From the NCBI GenBank assembly GCA_020849105.1, contig JADLGW010000045.1:24008-88007 (forward strand): DNA of 64,000 bases. Direction: 5' to 3'. The first letter of the stretch is position 1. Each line of letters starts with the position of its first letter. Source of the stretch: Phycisphaerales bacterium. Its GTDB lineage: Bacteria; Planctomycetota; Phycisphaerae; Phycisphaerales; UBA1924. Shown here piece after piece: positions 9,715 to 19,848 of the stretch. The notes beneath the pieces are model-generated. The model was not told where the DNA came from and made no database searches. It was given only the letters and a program-made list of their open reading frames with translations. The translations under genes and the position numbers were made by a program.

Positions 9715-10687
9715 ATTGGCCGCACTCCTGGGCGGGTGCGCCGGGCCACCCCCGGAGCGCCACGAGTTTACTCGGGTTTGCATGGGCGTGCGGACCCGGA
9801 TCGTCGTCTACGCCCCGGCTGCGGCAGCCGCGGAAGCCGGGGCCGCCGCGGCCTACGAGGAGATCGGCCGCCTGGAACAGGTGATGAGCGACTACCGCCC
9901 GGACAGCGAGGTATCTCGGCTCTCCGCGGGCTCGGGCGGGCCGCCGGTGCGCATCAGCCAGGACCTGTTTGTCGTGCTGGAGGCCGCCCAGCGCCCGGCC
10001 GCCGAGACCGGCGGGGCGTTCGACGTGACGGCCGGGCCGCTGGTGCGCCTGTGGCGCGAAGCGCGACGGACCGGCGTGATGCCGGCCGCGCCGGATGTGG
10101 CCGAAGCACGCAAACGGGTGGGATACGGCAAGGTGGTGCTGGATCCGGCCGCGCGCACGGCAAGGCTCACGACCCCCGGCATGCAACTCGACCTTGGCGG
10201 CATCGGCAAGGGCTACGCCGCCCAGGCGGCCGTCAATGTGCTCCGGCAGCGCGGGCTGCCGCGGTGCCTGGTGGCTCTCGCCGGGGATATCGTCGTCGGC
10301 GACGCCCCTCCAGGCGAGCACGGGTGGGCCATCGATACGCCGCTGCTGCCCGGCGGTCGCGTCGTCCTGGCGGACGCCGCCGTCTCGACGAGCGGCGACA
10401 CCGAGCAGTTCGTGGAGATCGGCGGCGTGCGGTACTCGCACATCGTGGACCCGCGCACGGGACTCGGGCTGACCACGCGCGCCGCTGTGACGGTCATTGC
10501 GCCCGACGGGACGACGGCAGATTCCTTCGCCACGGCGATCTGCGTGGCGGGTGCCGAGAAAGGTTTCGACCTTGTGCGGGAACACCCGGGTGTCGCGATG
10601 ATCTTCGCGGACGCGGGCGGCCGCGTGGTGGTCGTCGATCCGGGCGGGCGTATCCGCTCCCCGGCAGATGGGCACCTCCCGCGTTAG
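9689..10687 (+). CDS. apbE: ApbE-type FAD:protein FMN transferase, lipoprotein
   Basis: Flavinyltransferase of the ApbE family, 332 aa, which attaches FMN to Thr residues of exported or membrane flavoproteins. The N-terminus is a lipoprotein signal (LLGGC, Cys18). Family motifs are visible in order: DYRPDSEVSRL, DLGGIGKGYAAQAAV, LAGDIVVG, STSGDTEQF and HIVDPRTGLG, the last region contributing the Mg/FAD site. The start at 9689 is preferred because a TAGGCT -10 box ends 7 nt upstream; it also gives the lipobox the right spacing. No Rnf, Nqr or other obvious flavoprotein client is in this window, so its partner is unknown. Confidence 0.92.
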   Translation: MIARIEILILAALLGGCAGPPPERHEFTRVCMGVRTRIVVYAPAAAAAEAGAAAAYEEIGRLEQVMSDYRPDSEVSRLSAGSGGPPVRISQDLFVVLEAAQRPAAETGGAFDVTAGPLVRLWREARRTGVMPAAPDVAEARKRVGYGKVVLDPAARTARLTTPGMQLDLGGIGKGYAAQAAVNVLRQRGLPRCLVALAGDIVVGDAPPGEHGWAIDTPLLPGGRVVLADAAVSTSGDTEQFVEIGGVRYSHIVDPRTGLGLTTRAAVTVIAPDGTTADSFATAICVAGAEKGFDLVREHPGVAMIFADAGGRVVVVDPGGRIRSPADGHLPR

Positions 10688-10738
10688 ACTGCCCGCCGCA
10701 CCGGGTGGAGCACACCCTCACCACCCACGGGGTCAGTC

Positions 10739-12007
10739 ATGATCACAAGCCCGAGCACCCAACCCGCCTCCAGCGCCGGCGTCCGCCTGGGCGTCATGAT
10801 GTTCCTGGAGTTCTTCGTCTGGGGGGCCTGGTACGTCTCCATGACGGGGTTCATCAACAAGGCCGGGATGAGCGGGCTCACCGCGGCCGCGTACACCGTC
10901 GGCCCGATCGCGGCCATCGTGTCGCCGTTCTTTCTGGGGCTCATCGCCGACCGGTTCTTCGCGACCCAGAAGGTTCTTGCGGTGATGCACATCCTGGGCG
11001 GGGTGCTGCTGGCGGCCGCCCCGTCGTTCGCGTCGCCCTACGACGGCGCGGGCAGCGCGTTCCTGCACCCGTTCACGCTCATCCTGCTGCTCCACATGCT
11101 CTGCTACATGCCGACGCTCGGGCTGACCAGCAGCATCTCCTTCCACAACCTGTCCAACGGTGAGAAGTGGTTCCCGATCGTCCGTGTCCTGGGCACCATC
11201 GGCTGGATCGTCGGCAATCTCATCGTCAGCCAACTGCCGGAGAAGGACGCCTCGGCGAGCCAGTTCTACGTCGCCGGCGGGGGCGGGGTGCTGCTGGGGC
11301 TTTACGCGCTCACGCTCCCCAACACGCCGCCGCCCCTGGCGGGGAAGCGGCCCACGGCCGGGCAGATCCTCGGGCTCGACGCGCTGGTCCTCCTGAAGAA
11401 CCCGTCGTTCGCGGTGTTCATCGCGTGCTCGTTCCTGCTCTGCATCCCGCTGGCGGGCTACTACCAGCAGGCCCGCAACTTCGTGGAGGCCACGGGCGCG
11501 GTCGTCAGCGGCTCCGCGGTGTTCACCATGTCGTTCGGCCAGATGTCGGAGATCTTCTTCATGCTTGTCATGCCGCTCTGCTTCGCGCGCCTGGGCGTGA
11601 AGTGGATGCTCGCCGTGGGCATGGCGGCGTGGGTCGCGCGGTACGGGCTGTTCGCGGCCGCCGCGGACCACCACGTCATGTGGATGGTGCTGGGCGGTGT
11701 GCTGCTGCACGGCGTGTGCTACGACTTCTTCTTCGTGACCGGGATGATCTATGTCGACAAGGCCGCGCCGCCCACGATCCGCGGCCAGGCCCAGGGTTTT
11801 CTCGTGCTCGTGACGCAGGGGCTGGGGATGCTCCTCGGCGCCCAGGCATTCGGCGACCTGGTGAGCCGGTACACCACGACCTCGGCGGGCGCCGCCGTTG
11901 TCGATTGGCGCATGATCTGGCTGATCCCGTGCGCGATGGCCGCCGTCATCCTGCTCGTGTTCCTGGCGCTCTTCCGGGCGAAGCGGGACGCCCGGCCCGG
12001 GGTGTAG
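10739..12007 (+). CDS. MFS permease, nucleoside:H+ symporter-like
   Basis: Inner-membrane major facilitator transporter, 422 aa, about 12 hydrophobic segments. The first helix segment (FLEFFVWGAWYV) and the central GEKWFPIVRVLGTIGW segment resemble the NupG/XapB-type nucleoside:H+ symporter branch, which in planctomycetes is frequently found near Gfo/Idh/MocA genes. It is 51 bp downstream of the apbE-like gene and on the same strand. Its 3' end overlaps the convergent isomerase gene by 62 bp. The substrate, nucleoside or sugar, is inferred from the family only. Confidence 0.85.
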   Translation: MITSPSTQPASSAGVRLGVMMFLEFFVWGAWYVSMTGFINKAGMSGLTAAAYTVGPIAAIVSPFFLGLIADRFFATQKVLAVMHILGGVLLAAAPSFASPYDGAGSAFLHPFTLILLLHMLCYMPTLGLTSSISFHNLSNGEKWFPIVRVLGTIGWIVGNLIVSQLPEKDASASQFYVAGGGGVLLGLYALTLPNTPPPLAGKRPTAGQILGLDALVLLKNPSFAVFIACSFLLCIPLAGYYQQARNFVEATGAVVSGSAVFTMSFGQMSEIFFMLVMPLCFARLGVKWMLAVGMAAWVARYGLFAAAADHHVMWMVLGGVLLHGVCYDFFFVTGMIYVDKAAPPTIRGQAQGFLVLVTQGLGMLLGAQAFGDLVSRYTTTSAGAAVVDWRMIWLIPCAMAAVILLVFLALFRAKRDARPGV

Positions 12008-12806
12008 CACGGATCAGTTCAGCCGCCGCGATGATATCGGCCGTTGTCCCCATGCACGCCTCGCGTTCGATGAACAGGTCCACGCCGGGGCATCGCTCGC
12101 CGAGCAGGGCGAAGAACGCCGGCCAATCCACGGCCCCCGTGCCGGCGCGGACCTCGGTGCCCCACCGGCCGGGAGTCGCCGCGGGCACGGCGTCCTTGAC
12201 ATGGACCTGCCGGACCCAGGGTGCGAGTGCGCGCAGCGCGTCGACCGGGTCCCCCATGCCGTAGAGGATCATGTTGCCGGGATCGAAGTTGACCCCGACG
12301 CCCGGGTGATCTACCTCACGCAGGACGCCCACGAGTGTGTCCGCCGTTTCCTGCCCGGTCTCCAGGCCAACCCTGACTCCGTGCCGCGCGAGCACGTCGG
12401 CGATGCGCCGCAGCCGCTCGATCATCGTCCGGCGCTCCGCGCCGGCCCCGTGCGGCAGGAACCCGGCGTGGAAGGTGACGAGGTTGATCCCGAGTCGCCG
12501 CGCCAGCGCCGCGTCCTCCGCGGCCGCGGCAAGGTTCTCCTCCCAGTGCTCGCCCGGCCGGAGGCCGCCGGTCCGTCGTATGGAATCCAGCGTCGAATAG
12601 TCCTCGCCCCGCGTCGCCATCATGCCCGAGCGCAGATCAATCCCGGCGTCGCGGAGCACGGCGACGGTGAGGCGCTCGTCCCAATCACCCGTGCGCAGCG
12701 GGTCCAGCGCCAGTTGCACCGCATCCAGCCCGCACGCCCGGACCCTCTGGGCCAGGTCCGCGGGTCCGTTCGGTCGCAGCGACCATGAGCACACGCCGAT
12801 CTGCAT
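11946..12806 (-). CDS. sugar phosphate isomerase/epimerase (TIM barrel)
   Basis: Xylose-isomerase-like TIM-barrel protein, 286 aa. Barrel strands and putative metal ligands are seen in order: GVCSWSLR, LVTFHAGF, VGLETGQE (Glu), VNFDPGNM (Asp), VRQVHVKD (His) and FIEREA (Glu). Start ATG 12806 is preferred over upstream ATGs because a TATCCT box ends 7 nt before it. The C-terminus is a Pro/Arg/Gly-rich tail encoded within a 62-bp overlap with the convergent permease gene. Proximity to two sugar-type oxidoreductases and a permease suggests a shared catabolic role, which is an inference. The exact substrate is not assignable. Confidence 0.85.
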   Translation of the reverse strand: MQIGVCSWSLRPNGPADLAQRVRACGLDAVQLALDPLRTGDWDERLTVAVLRDAGIDLRSGMMATRGEDYSTLDSIRRTGGLRPGEHWEENLAAAAEDAALARRLGINLVTFHAGFLPHGAGAERRTMIERLRRIADVLARHGVRVGLETGQETADTLVGVLREVDHPGVGVNFDPGNMILYGMGDPVDALRALAPWVRQVHVKDAVPAATPGRWGTEVRAGTGAVDWPAFFALLGERCPGVDLFIEREACMGTTADIIAAAELIRATPRAGRPASPGRAPGTRAG

Positions 12807-12813
12807 GGCGCCA

Positions 12814-12875
12814 AGGATACGCGGAAATCGCCGGGAACCGGGCCGGGAGGCGCGGAGATGGAACGCACTTATACT
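12814..12875. promoter_or_regulatory. divergent pair of TAnnnT -10 boxes
   Basis: The 76-bp gap between two divergent genes carries TATCCT on the minus strand (complement of 12814-12819, 7 nt from ATG 12806) and TATACT on the plus strand (12870-12875, 7 nt from ATG 12883). Both genes would start transcription at or next to the start codon. No clear -35 elements are seen. Confidence 0.55.
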
Positions 12876-12882
12876 CGGGCCC

Positions 12883-13572
12883 ATGACGCTCACCGTCGTC
12901 ATCCCGGCCTACAACGAGTGCGCGACGATCCGGCAGGTGGTGGAGTCCGTGCGGGCCGTCCCCATCGTCACCGGGATCGTTGTCGTGGACGATGCCTCCA
13001 CCGACGGCACGGCTGCGGTCCTGGCGGAACTGGCGGAACATGACCCCGCGCTGAAGGTGCTCACGCACGCGCGGAACCGCGGCAAGGGAGCCGCCCTCCG
13101 CACCGGCTTTGCGGCCGCGACGGGTGACGTCGTCGTGGTGCACGACGCCGACCTGGAGTACGACCCGCGCGAGTTTCCCCGCCTGATGCAGCCCATCGCC
13201 GAGGGCCGGGCCGACGTGGTGCTGGGCTCCCGCTTCGCCGGCGGGGAGTCGCACCGTGTGCTGTACTTCTGGCACACCGTGGGCAACCGCGTGCTCACGC
13301 TGCTGTCCAACATGATGACGAACCTGAACCTTACCGACATGGAGGCGTGCCCGAAGATGTTCCGGCGGGAGGTGCTCCAGGGCATCCGCCTCGAGGAGAG
13401 CCGTTTCGGCTTCGAGCCCGAGGTAGTTGCGAAGGTCGCGCGACTGGGCTGCCGCATCTACGAGGTCGGGGTTGCCTACCACGGCCGCACCTACGCCGAG
13501 GGCAAGAAGATCCAGTGGCACGACGGCCTGGCCGCGCTCTGGTGCATCTTCAAGTACAACCTCCTGAGGTAG
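12883..13572 (+). CDS. glycosyltransferase family 2 (dolichol-P-mannose synthase-like)
   Basis: Cytoplasmic GT-A fold glycosyltransferase, 229 aa. The N-terminal nucleotide-binding strand is LTVVIPAYNE, followed by VVVDDASTDGT and the metal-binding HDADLEYDP. The later segment DMEACPKMFRREVL and the short C-terminus without membrane helices match the polyprenyl-phosphate mannosyl/glucosyl transferase type. The start at 12883 is favoured by TATACT ending 7 nt upstream and by the exact start of the GT-A fold; the frame is open further upstream but that part is not GT-like. Donor and acceptor are not determined. Confidence 0.88.
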   Translation: MTLTVVIPAYNECATIRQVVESVRAVPIVTGIVVVDDASTDGTAAVLAELAEHDPALKVLTHARNRGKGAALRTGFAAATGDVVVVHDADLEYDPREFPRLMQPIAEGRADVVLGSRFAGGESHRVLYFWHTVGNRVLTLLSNMMTNLNLTDMEACPKMFRREVLQGIRLEESRFGFEPEVVAKVARLGCRIYEVGVAYHGRTYAEGKKIQWHDGLAALWCIFKYNLLR

Positions 13573-13606
13573 CCGATCCCTCCCGACCCATGTCCACCCT
13601 CCCTCG

Positions 13607-14830
13607 TCATGCGGCGGGAAGGAGGCGGCCGATGGTGGTGGGTTCGGGCGGGAACTCCGCGGCGAGGGCGGCGAGGTCGGCGCGGGTGACGGCGGTGATG
13701 CGGGCGAGTTCCTCTTCGAGTGTGGCGTACCTGCCGAGGTAGGTCCAGTAGCGTCCGATGCGCTGCATGCAGTCGGAGGGACGTTCGGCGCCGAGGGTGA
13801 CGGCTGTGGCGAGCTTGTTGCGGAGGCGGATCAGGTCGTCCTCCGTGATCGAGTCGACAAGGCCCGAGATCTCGCGTCGGATGACCGACCAGACCTCGTC
13901 CACCCGCTCCGGGTCGCACGCGGCGAAGGCGAAGAAGTCTCCGGCGCCGTCGTGCGGGTCGTATCCGGCGGCGGCCTCTTCCGCCAGGCCGGTCTCGATG
14001 AGGGCCCAGTGCAGGCGGCTGTTGTCGCTGGCCCCGAGCACCTGCGAGAGGAGCATGGCGGCGTAGCGGCGCGGATCCTCCATCCCCGGGCCGGGCCAGA
14101 GGCCCAGGACATACGCCCGACTGACCTTCGCGTCGCGCATCTCGAAGGGCCCGGCGCCGGTGGCGGGGCGGACGGATTGGCGCTGGGCGCGCGTCGGCGT
14201 CCAGGAGCCGCACCAGCGGCCGACCGCGCTGACGGCGGCGGCAAAGTCGAGGCGGCCGGCGAAGGCGACCACGGTGTTGTCCGCGGAGTACCTCTGCTCA
14301 AAGTAGTCCTTCATCTGCTGCGCGGTCATCGCCTGGATGGTCTCCGGCAGGCCCAGCACGCGGTAGCCCAGCGGGTGGCCCCGGTAATGGCGGTCCACCG
14401 CCTCCTCGGACAGAACCCAGTTCGGCTCGTCCTTGTACATCGCGATCTCTTCGAGGATCACCTGTTTCTCGCGGCCGAAGTCCTCCTCCCGCAGGGCCGG
14501 GCGCATCATGCGGCCCAGGAGTTCCACGGCCGCGGGGAGCCGCTCCGGCAGGACGTGGGCGTAGAAGCAGGTCATCTCCCCGCTGGTATAGGCGTTGTTG
14601 CGGGCGCCCATCTGGTCGAAACGCCGGTTCAGGTCCTCCGCGGTGATGTCCGCCGTCCCCTTGAACATCATGTGCTCGAGGAAATGGCTGACGCCCATCA
14701 GGGCGCGGGCCTCGTCCCGGGCCCCCGTCTTCACGAAGAAGCCGCAGGCCGCGGAGTCCGCGTCCGGGTCCACCTCCGCGATGATCGTTAAGCCGCTGGG
14801 GAGGGTTGAGTGCTGGAAGGTGACGGGCAT
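13607..14830 (-). CDS. M16 family zinc peptidase (insulinase/processing-peptidase type)
   Basis: Zinc peptidase of family M16, 407 aa, single full subunit of the short bacterial type. The inverted zinc motif HFLEH is at residues 49-53, with the downstream acidic ligand region VILEEIAMYKDEP. The SGEMTCFYAHVLPE segment and the C-terminal domain are also typical. Start ATG 14830 is chosen because TAGACT ends 7 nt upstream and the family N-terminus begins there. There is no signal peptide, so a cytoplasmic location is likely. Confidence 0.92.
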   Translation of the reverse strand: MPVTFQHSTLPSGLTIIAEVDPDADSAACGFFVKTGARDEARALMGVSHFLEHMMFKGTADITAEDLNRRFDQMGARNNAYTSGEMTCFYAHVLPERLPAAVELLGRMMRPALREEDFGREKQVILEEIAMYKDEPNWVLSEEAVDRHYRGHPLGYRVLGLPETIQAMTAQQMKDYFEQRYSADNTVVAFAGRLDFAAAVSAVGRWCGSWTPTRAQRQSVRPATGAGPFEMRDAKVSRAYVLGLWPGPGMEDPRRYAAMLLSQVLGASDNSRLHWALIETGLAEEAAAGYDPHDGAGDFFAFAACDPERVDEVWSVIRREISGLVDSITEDDLIRLRNKLATAVTLGAERPSDCMQRIGRYWTYLGRYATLEEELARITAVTRADLAALAAEFPPEPTTIGRLLPAA

Positions 14831-14837
14831 GGGGAGG

Positions 14838-14843
14838 AGTCTA
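14838..14843 (-). promoter_or_regulatory. TAnnnT -10 box of the M16 peptidase gene
   Basis: TAGACT on the minus strand ends 7 nt before ATG 14830, giving a predicted leaderless transcript. Confidence 0.5.
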
Positions 14844-14986
14844 AGGGCACCGGGCTCAAACCGGCGAAGGCCCTTGTCATGAGTCGTTCGGCCCGGCGCC
14901 GCCGGATTCGCGCGGCGGGGAGAGATCACACCTGTTGAGGCCCCCTGGCGACAGGCACGGCGCCGCGGCGAGTTGGCCGATTCTCA

Positions 14987-16123
14987 CTACTTCTCACCGG
15001 CCGGGGTCGCGAGCGAGGCACGCCAGTCGCGGTCCAGGTCGGCGAAGGGAAGCCCCAGGACCTCGCGTGTCGCGGCGTCAGGGGTGGCGCCGCGGCACAT
15101 GGCGCGGACCCACCCGTTGCGTTCCGCATCGCCCCAGTGCCCGGTCACATACAGCATGAGCGAGTTGCCCTGCAAGTAGGCCATGGCCTTGACCTTTTGC
15201 TTCGCGGTCACATAGTCCGTGATGTCCTCCCAGGGCGTGAGTTCGCCGGCCCTCGCCAGGTTCCGGAATCGCTTGTCCAGTTGCTCGGTGTAGCCCGGGC
15301 GGAAGACCGCGGCCGCCTGCTCGGCGATGCCCTCGGAGGTCCACCACGGGATGGCGGACGCCTGCGGGCCCATGGCCCAGGTGCAGACGTGGCCGTACTC
15401 GTGGGCGTAGGCGTTCTTCCATTCGGGGATGCTGTGGGCGTACGACGTGAGGAACTTGATCGATTCGCCGGATTCGCTCCATCCGCCCAGGTACGAATCG
15501 GGCATGTTGAGGTAGACCGTCGCCTTCAGGTGGTCCATCGACGTATACAACTTCAGGATCTGCGGGCCGGGGTCCAGGCCGAAGAAGGCGTTGTCGTGCT
15601 CGCGGGCAACGGGAAAGGCCGCGAGCACGTCGCGGGCGACCTTCTCCGCGTTTCCACCGGGGATGTAACGGACGATGAAACCCTGGCCGCGGATCTCCGT
15701 CCAGTCCTCGCCGTGCAAGAGCCAGCGGGCGGGGAGCGGGCCGTCGCCGTCGGGGTCCTCCCTGAGGAAGACGACGGGCGGGAAGGCCACGTCGCGCGGC
15801 TTGCCGCCGGCGCCCCAGGATTCCTCCGGACCCTTGTTGATCGTCCAGGTCATCCGCAGCGGAACCACGGCGCGGGTGTCTCCGAACGTCGCGTCGCCCT
15901 CACCGATGGTCATGGCGAAGGCATCGGGCTTCCAGTCCCTGAGTTGCGCCGCCCAGTGGCGCCACTCGGTGGCGAACTCGGGTTCGGACTGGTCGATGGA
16001 CGCGAGGAATGCGGGCTGGTCAGCCGCCAGGACGGCGCGGGTCATGTTGGCGAGGGCGGCCTCGATTTCGGCGCGGGCGGGTTGCGGGTCGGCGTGCAGG
16101 GCCAGCAGCAGGGGGAGCAGCAT
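14987..16123 (-). CDS. exported HEYGH zinc metallopeptidase (MA-like)
   Basis: Predicted secreted gluzincin-type metallopeptidase, 378 aa. A short hydrophobic N-terminus (MLLPLLLALHADPQPARA) looks like a signal peptide. HEYGH at 241-245 supplies two His ligands and the catalytic Glu; Glu264 in WTSEGIAE, 19 residues on, is a good third ligand. This spacing fits the peptidase MA-like group. The N-terminal 150 residues form a separate cystatin/NTF2-like-looking domain with no clear name. TAGGCT ends 6 nt before the ATG. The substrate is unknown. Confidence 0.78.
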   Translation of the reverse strand: MLLPLLLALHADPQPARAEIEAALANMTRAVLAADQPAFLASIDQSEPEFATEWRHWAAQLRDWKPDAFAMTIGEGDATFGDTRAVVPLRMTWTINKGPEESWGAGGKPRDVAFPPVVFLREDPDGDGPLPARWLLHGEDWTEIRGQGFIVRYIPGGNAEKVARDVLAAFPVAREHDNAFFGLDPGPQILKLYTSMDHLKATVYLNMPDSYLGGWSESGESIKFLTSYAHSIPEWKNAYAHEYGHVCTWAMGPQASAIPWWTSEGIAEQAAAVFRPGYTEQLDKRFRNLARAGELTPWEDITDYVTAKQKVKAMAYLQGNSLMLYVTGHWGDAERNGWVRAMCRGATPDAATREVLGLPFADLDRDWRASLATPAGEK

Positions 16124-16129
16124 GGGGAC

Positions 16130-16135
16130 AGCCTA
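16130..16135 (-). promoter_or_regulatory. TAnnnT -10 box of the MA-like peptidase gene
   Basis: TAGGCT on the minus strand ends 6 nt before ATG 16123, consistent with leaderless initiation. Confidence 0.45.
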
Positions 16136-16198
16136 GCGGCACCGCCGGCTGCCGTGATCGTGGGGTGTTGACCCGGGTGGCGGCACCCGGTGCCACTG

Positions 16199-16900
16199 TC
16201 AGGAGGCGACGCGGGGTGTTTCGACCCAGTTGCCCTCGGTGTGGCGGACGATGGCGCCGGTCACGGAGTAGATGACCTGCTCGGCGATGTTGGTGCAGTG
16301 GTCGGCCATGCGTTCGGCCTGGTTGGCGACCTCGTGCAGGGCGAAGGCAAAGTCGACGGACATGCCGCCCTGGGCGATGCGTTCCTCGGCATCCCGGAGG
16401 ATCGCGGCCTTGAAGGATTCGACGGCGTTCTCGCTCTGGAGGACGACACGGGCGAGCGTGGCGTCGGAGCGGTCGTAGGCGCGGACGGCGTCGCGGAGGA
16501 TCCCGACGACGCTGTTGGCCATCACGCGGAAGGTCTCCGGGATGTCGCCGCGGACGGCGATGAAGTCGTCCACGCGCTCGGCGATGCGGCATCCGGCGTC
16601 GGCCACCCGTTCGAGTTCGTTGTTCACCTTGACGATGGTCAGGACGGCCCGGAGTTGCCCCTCGGAGAGTTCCTCGCCCTCGTTCGTCGCCTCGTTGAGC
16701 AGGTTGACGCAGGCTTTCTCGATCTCCACGTCCACCCGGTCGATCGCGTCGTCCTGGGCGATGGCCCGGTCCGCCAGCCCCTCGTTGCGCGCGAAGGCGG
16801 CGTCGAACGCGGCCTCCAGCAGGGCGCCGACGCGGCGGCCCTGTTCGACCAGGTCGGAGTGCAGCCGGGCGAGGCGTTTGTCAAAGCCGTGCGTGGGCAT
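16199..16900 (-). CDS. phoU: PhoU-domain phosphate signalling protein
   Basis: Two-bundle PhoU protein, 233 aa, which in other bacteria restrains the Pst phosphate transporter and PhoR kinase. Each bundle holds a conserved acidic/Asn cluster (DDAIDRVDVEIEKACVNLL; NNELERVADAGCRIAERVDD), repeated in the second half (HEVANQAERMADHCTNIAE). The ATG at 16900 gives the normal family length; a much longer upstream open frame is antisense to enolase and is rejected. No pst or phoBR genes are in the window. No Shine-Dalgarno or TAnnnT box is evident. Confidence 0.88.
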   Translation of the reverse strand: MPTHGFDKRLARLHSDLVEQGRRVGALLEAAFDAAFARNEGLADRAIAQDDAIDRVDVEIEKACVNLLNEATNEGEELSEGQLRAVLTIVKVNNELERVADAGCRIAERVDDFIAVRGDIPETFRVMANSVVGILRDAVRAYDRSDATLARVVLQSENAVESFKAAILRDAEERIAQGGMSVDFAFALHEVANQAERMADHCTNIAEQVIYSVTGAIVRHTEGNWVETPRVAS

Positions 16901-16981
16901 CCGTGGCTCGCTCGTGTTCCGGGCCCGAGCGGCCCGGCAACCATCCCTTCGCGGGCGCCACGGGGGTGTTCCACACGTCCA

Positions 16982-18347
<1,366 letters not shown>

Positions 18348-18371
18348 GCGCCACCCGGTGAAGTGGACTCG

Positions 18372-18377
18372 TATTAT
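18372..18377 (+). promoter_or_regulatory. TAnnnT -10 box of glyA
   Basis: TATTAT ends 8 nt before ATG 18386 in the short eno-glyA gap. It implies independent, near-leaderless transcription of glyA. Confidence 0.55.
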
Positions 18378-18385
18378 TCCGTCTC

Positions 18386-19687
18386 ATGCCCCACGACCCC
18401 ATCACCGACGCTGTGCTTGACCTCATCGCCCGCCAGGATCCGGACGTGGCCGGGCTGATCCGCAAGGAGGGCCAGCGGCAGGCGACGACGATCGAACTGA
18501 TCGCCAGCGAGAACCACGTCTCACCGGCGGTCATGCACGCGATGGGCACCTGCCTGACGAACAAGTACGCCGAGGGGTACCCGGGGGCGCGGTACTACGG
18601 CGGGTGCGTGTTCCACGACCAGGTCGAGGACATCGCGCGGGAACGGGCGAAGAAACTCTTCGGATGCCGCTTCGCCAACGTGCAGCCGCACTCCGGGGCG
18701 CAGGCCAACATGGCCGCCATGATGGCCCTGATGGAGCCGGGCGACACGTTCGCGTCGCTGGTGCTCAAGGACGGCGGGCACCTGTCGCACGGGATGAAGA
18801 TCAACTTCTCCGGGCGGTTCTTCAGGCCCGTGCACTACCCGCTGCACTACCCGCCGGGGCACCCGGAGCACGAGCGGATCGACTACGACGCGGTGAAGGC
18901 CCTGTGCCGCGAGCAGAGGCCGAAGGTGCTGATGTGCGGCTACTCGGCGTACCCGCGTGTGATCGACTTCAAGCGGTTCCGGGAGGCGGCCGACCAATGC
19001 GGGGCGGTGCTGGTGGCGGATATCGCCCACATCGCCGGGCTGGTTGCGGCCGGGGTGCACCCGTCGCCCTTCCCGCACGCCCATGTGGTGACGACGACGA
19101 CGCACAAGACGCTGCGGGGCCCCCGGGGCGGGCTGATCCTGACGGACGACGAGGACCTGGCCAAGAAGATCGACAAGGCGCTCTTCCCGGGGACCCAGGG
19201 GGGGCCCCTGATGCACGTCATCGGGGCCAAGGCGGTGGCGTTCGGCGAGGCGCTGCGGCCGGAGTTCAAGGACTACGCGCGGCAGGTGGTGGCGAACGCG
19301 CGGGCGCTGGCGGCGGCGCTGATGACGCGGCGCTACCGGATCACCAGCGGCGGGACGGACAACCACCTGATGCTGGTGGACCTGCGCGGGCGCGACGCGA
19401 ACCTGACCGGGGCCGATGCGGAGCAGTGGCTGGAAGCCGCGGGGATCGTGACGAACAAGAACGGCATCCCCGACGACCCCCGCCCACCGCGGGTGACCAG
19501 CGGCGTGAGGCTCGGGACCGCGGCGGTCACGACGCGCGGGATGCGCGAGCCGCAGATGGAGCGGATTGCCGGCTGGATCGACCGGGTGCTCGCGGCGGGG
19601 CTTCAGTCGCCCGGTGAACGCGAATCGACATCGAGAGGGGTGCGCGGTGAGGTGCGCGACCTGTGCGGACAGTTCTCGCTCCCGTGA
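18386..19687 (+). CDS. glyA: serine hydroxymethyltransferase
   Basis: PLP-dependent interconversion of serine and glycine with tetrahydrofolate, 433 aa. Family blocks: [35 protein letters not shown], the [13 protein letters not shown] strand, the PLP lysine in [14 protein letters not shown], and [11 protein letters not shown]. The C-terminus carries about 25 extra residues after the normal end ([20 protein letters not shown] region). That part could be a recent extension into intergenic sequence. The start has no Shine-Dalgarno sequence; TATTAT ends 8 nt upstream. Confidence 0.97.
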   Translation: MPHDPITDAVLDLIARQDPDVAGLIRKEGQRQATTIELIASENHVSPAVMHAMGTCLTNKYAEGYPGARYYGGCVFHDQVEDIARERAKKLFGCRFANVQPHSGAQANMAAMMALMEPGDTFASLVLKDGGHLSHGMKINFSGRFFRPVHYPLHYPPGHPEHERIDYDAVKALCREQRPKVLMCGYSAYPRVIDFKRFREAADQCGAVLVADIAHIAGLVAAGVHPSPFPHAHVVTTTTHKTLRGPRGGLILTDDEDLAKKIDKALFPGTQGGPLMHVIGAKAVAFGEALRPEFKDYARQVVANARALAAALMTRRYRITSGGTDNHLMLVDLRGRDANLTGADAEQWLEAAGIVTNKNGIPDDPRPPRVTSGVRLGTAAVTTRGMREPQMERIAGWIDRVLAAGLQSPGERESTSRGVRGEVRDLCGQFSLP

Positions 19688-19848
19688 TGGAACAGCACGG
19701 CGCGGGCTGTTGCATCCGGTGGACCATTCCCGCACCATCACGGCCGGGCCCGCATACCGAGCGACGCCTGTCCGGCATCCCGGCGCGAGACCCGCCGCCG
19801 TCTGCGCCCAGCCGGGTGCAGCCCTTGTCCGTCCTCTCTCGGCAGGTT

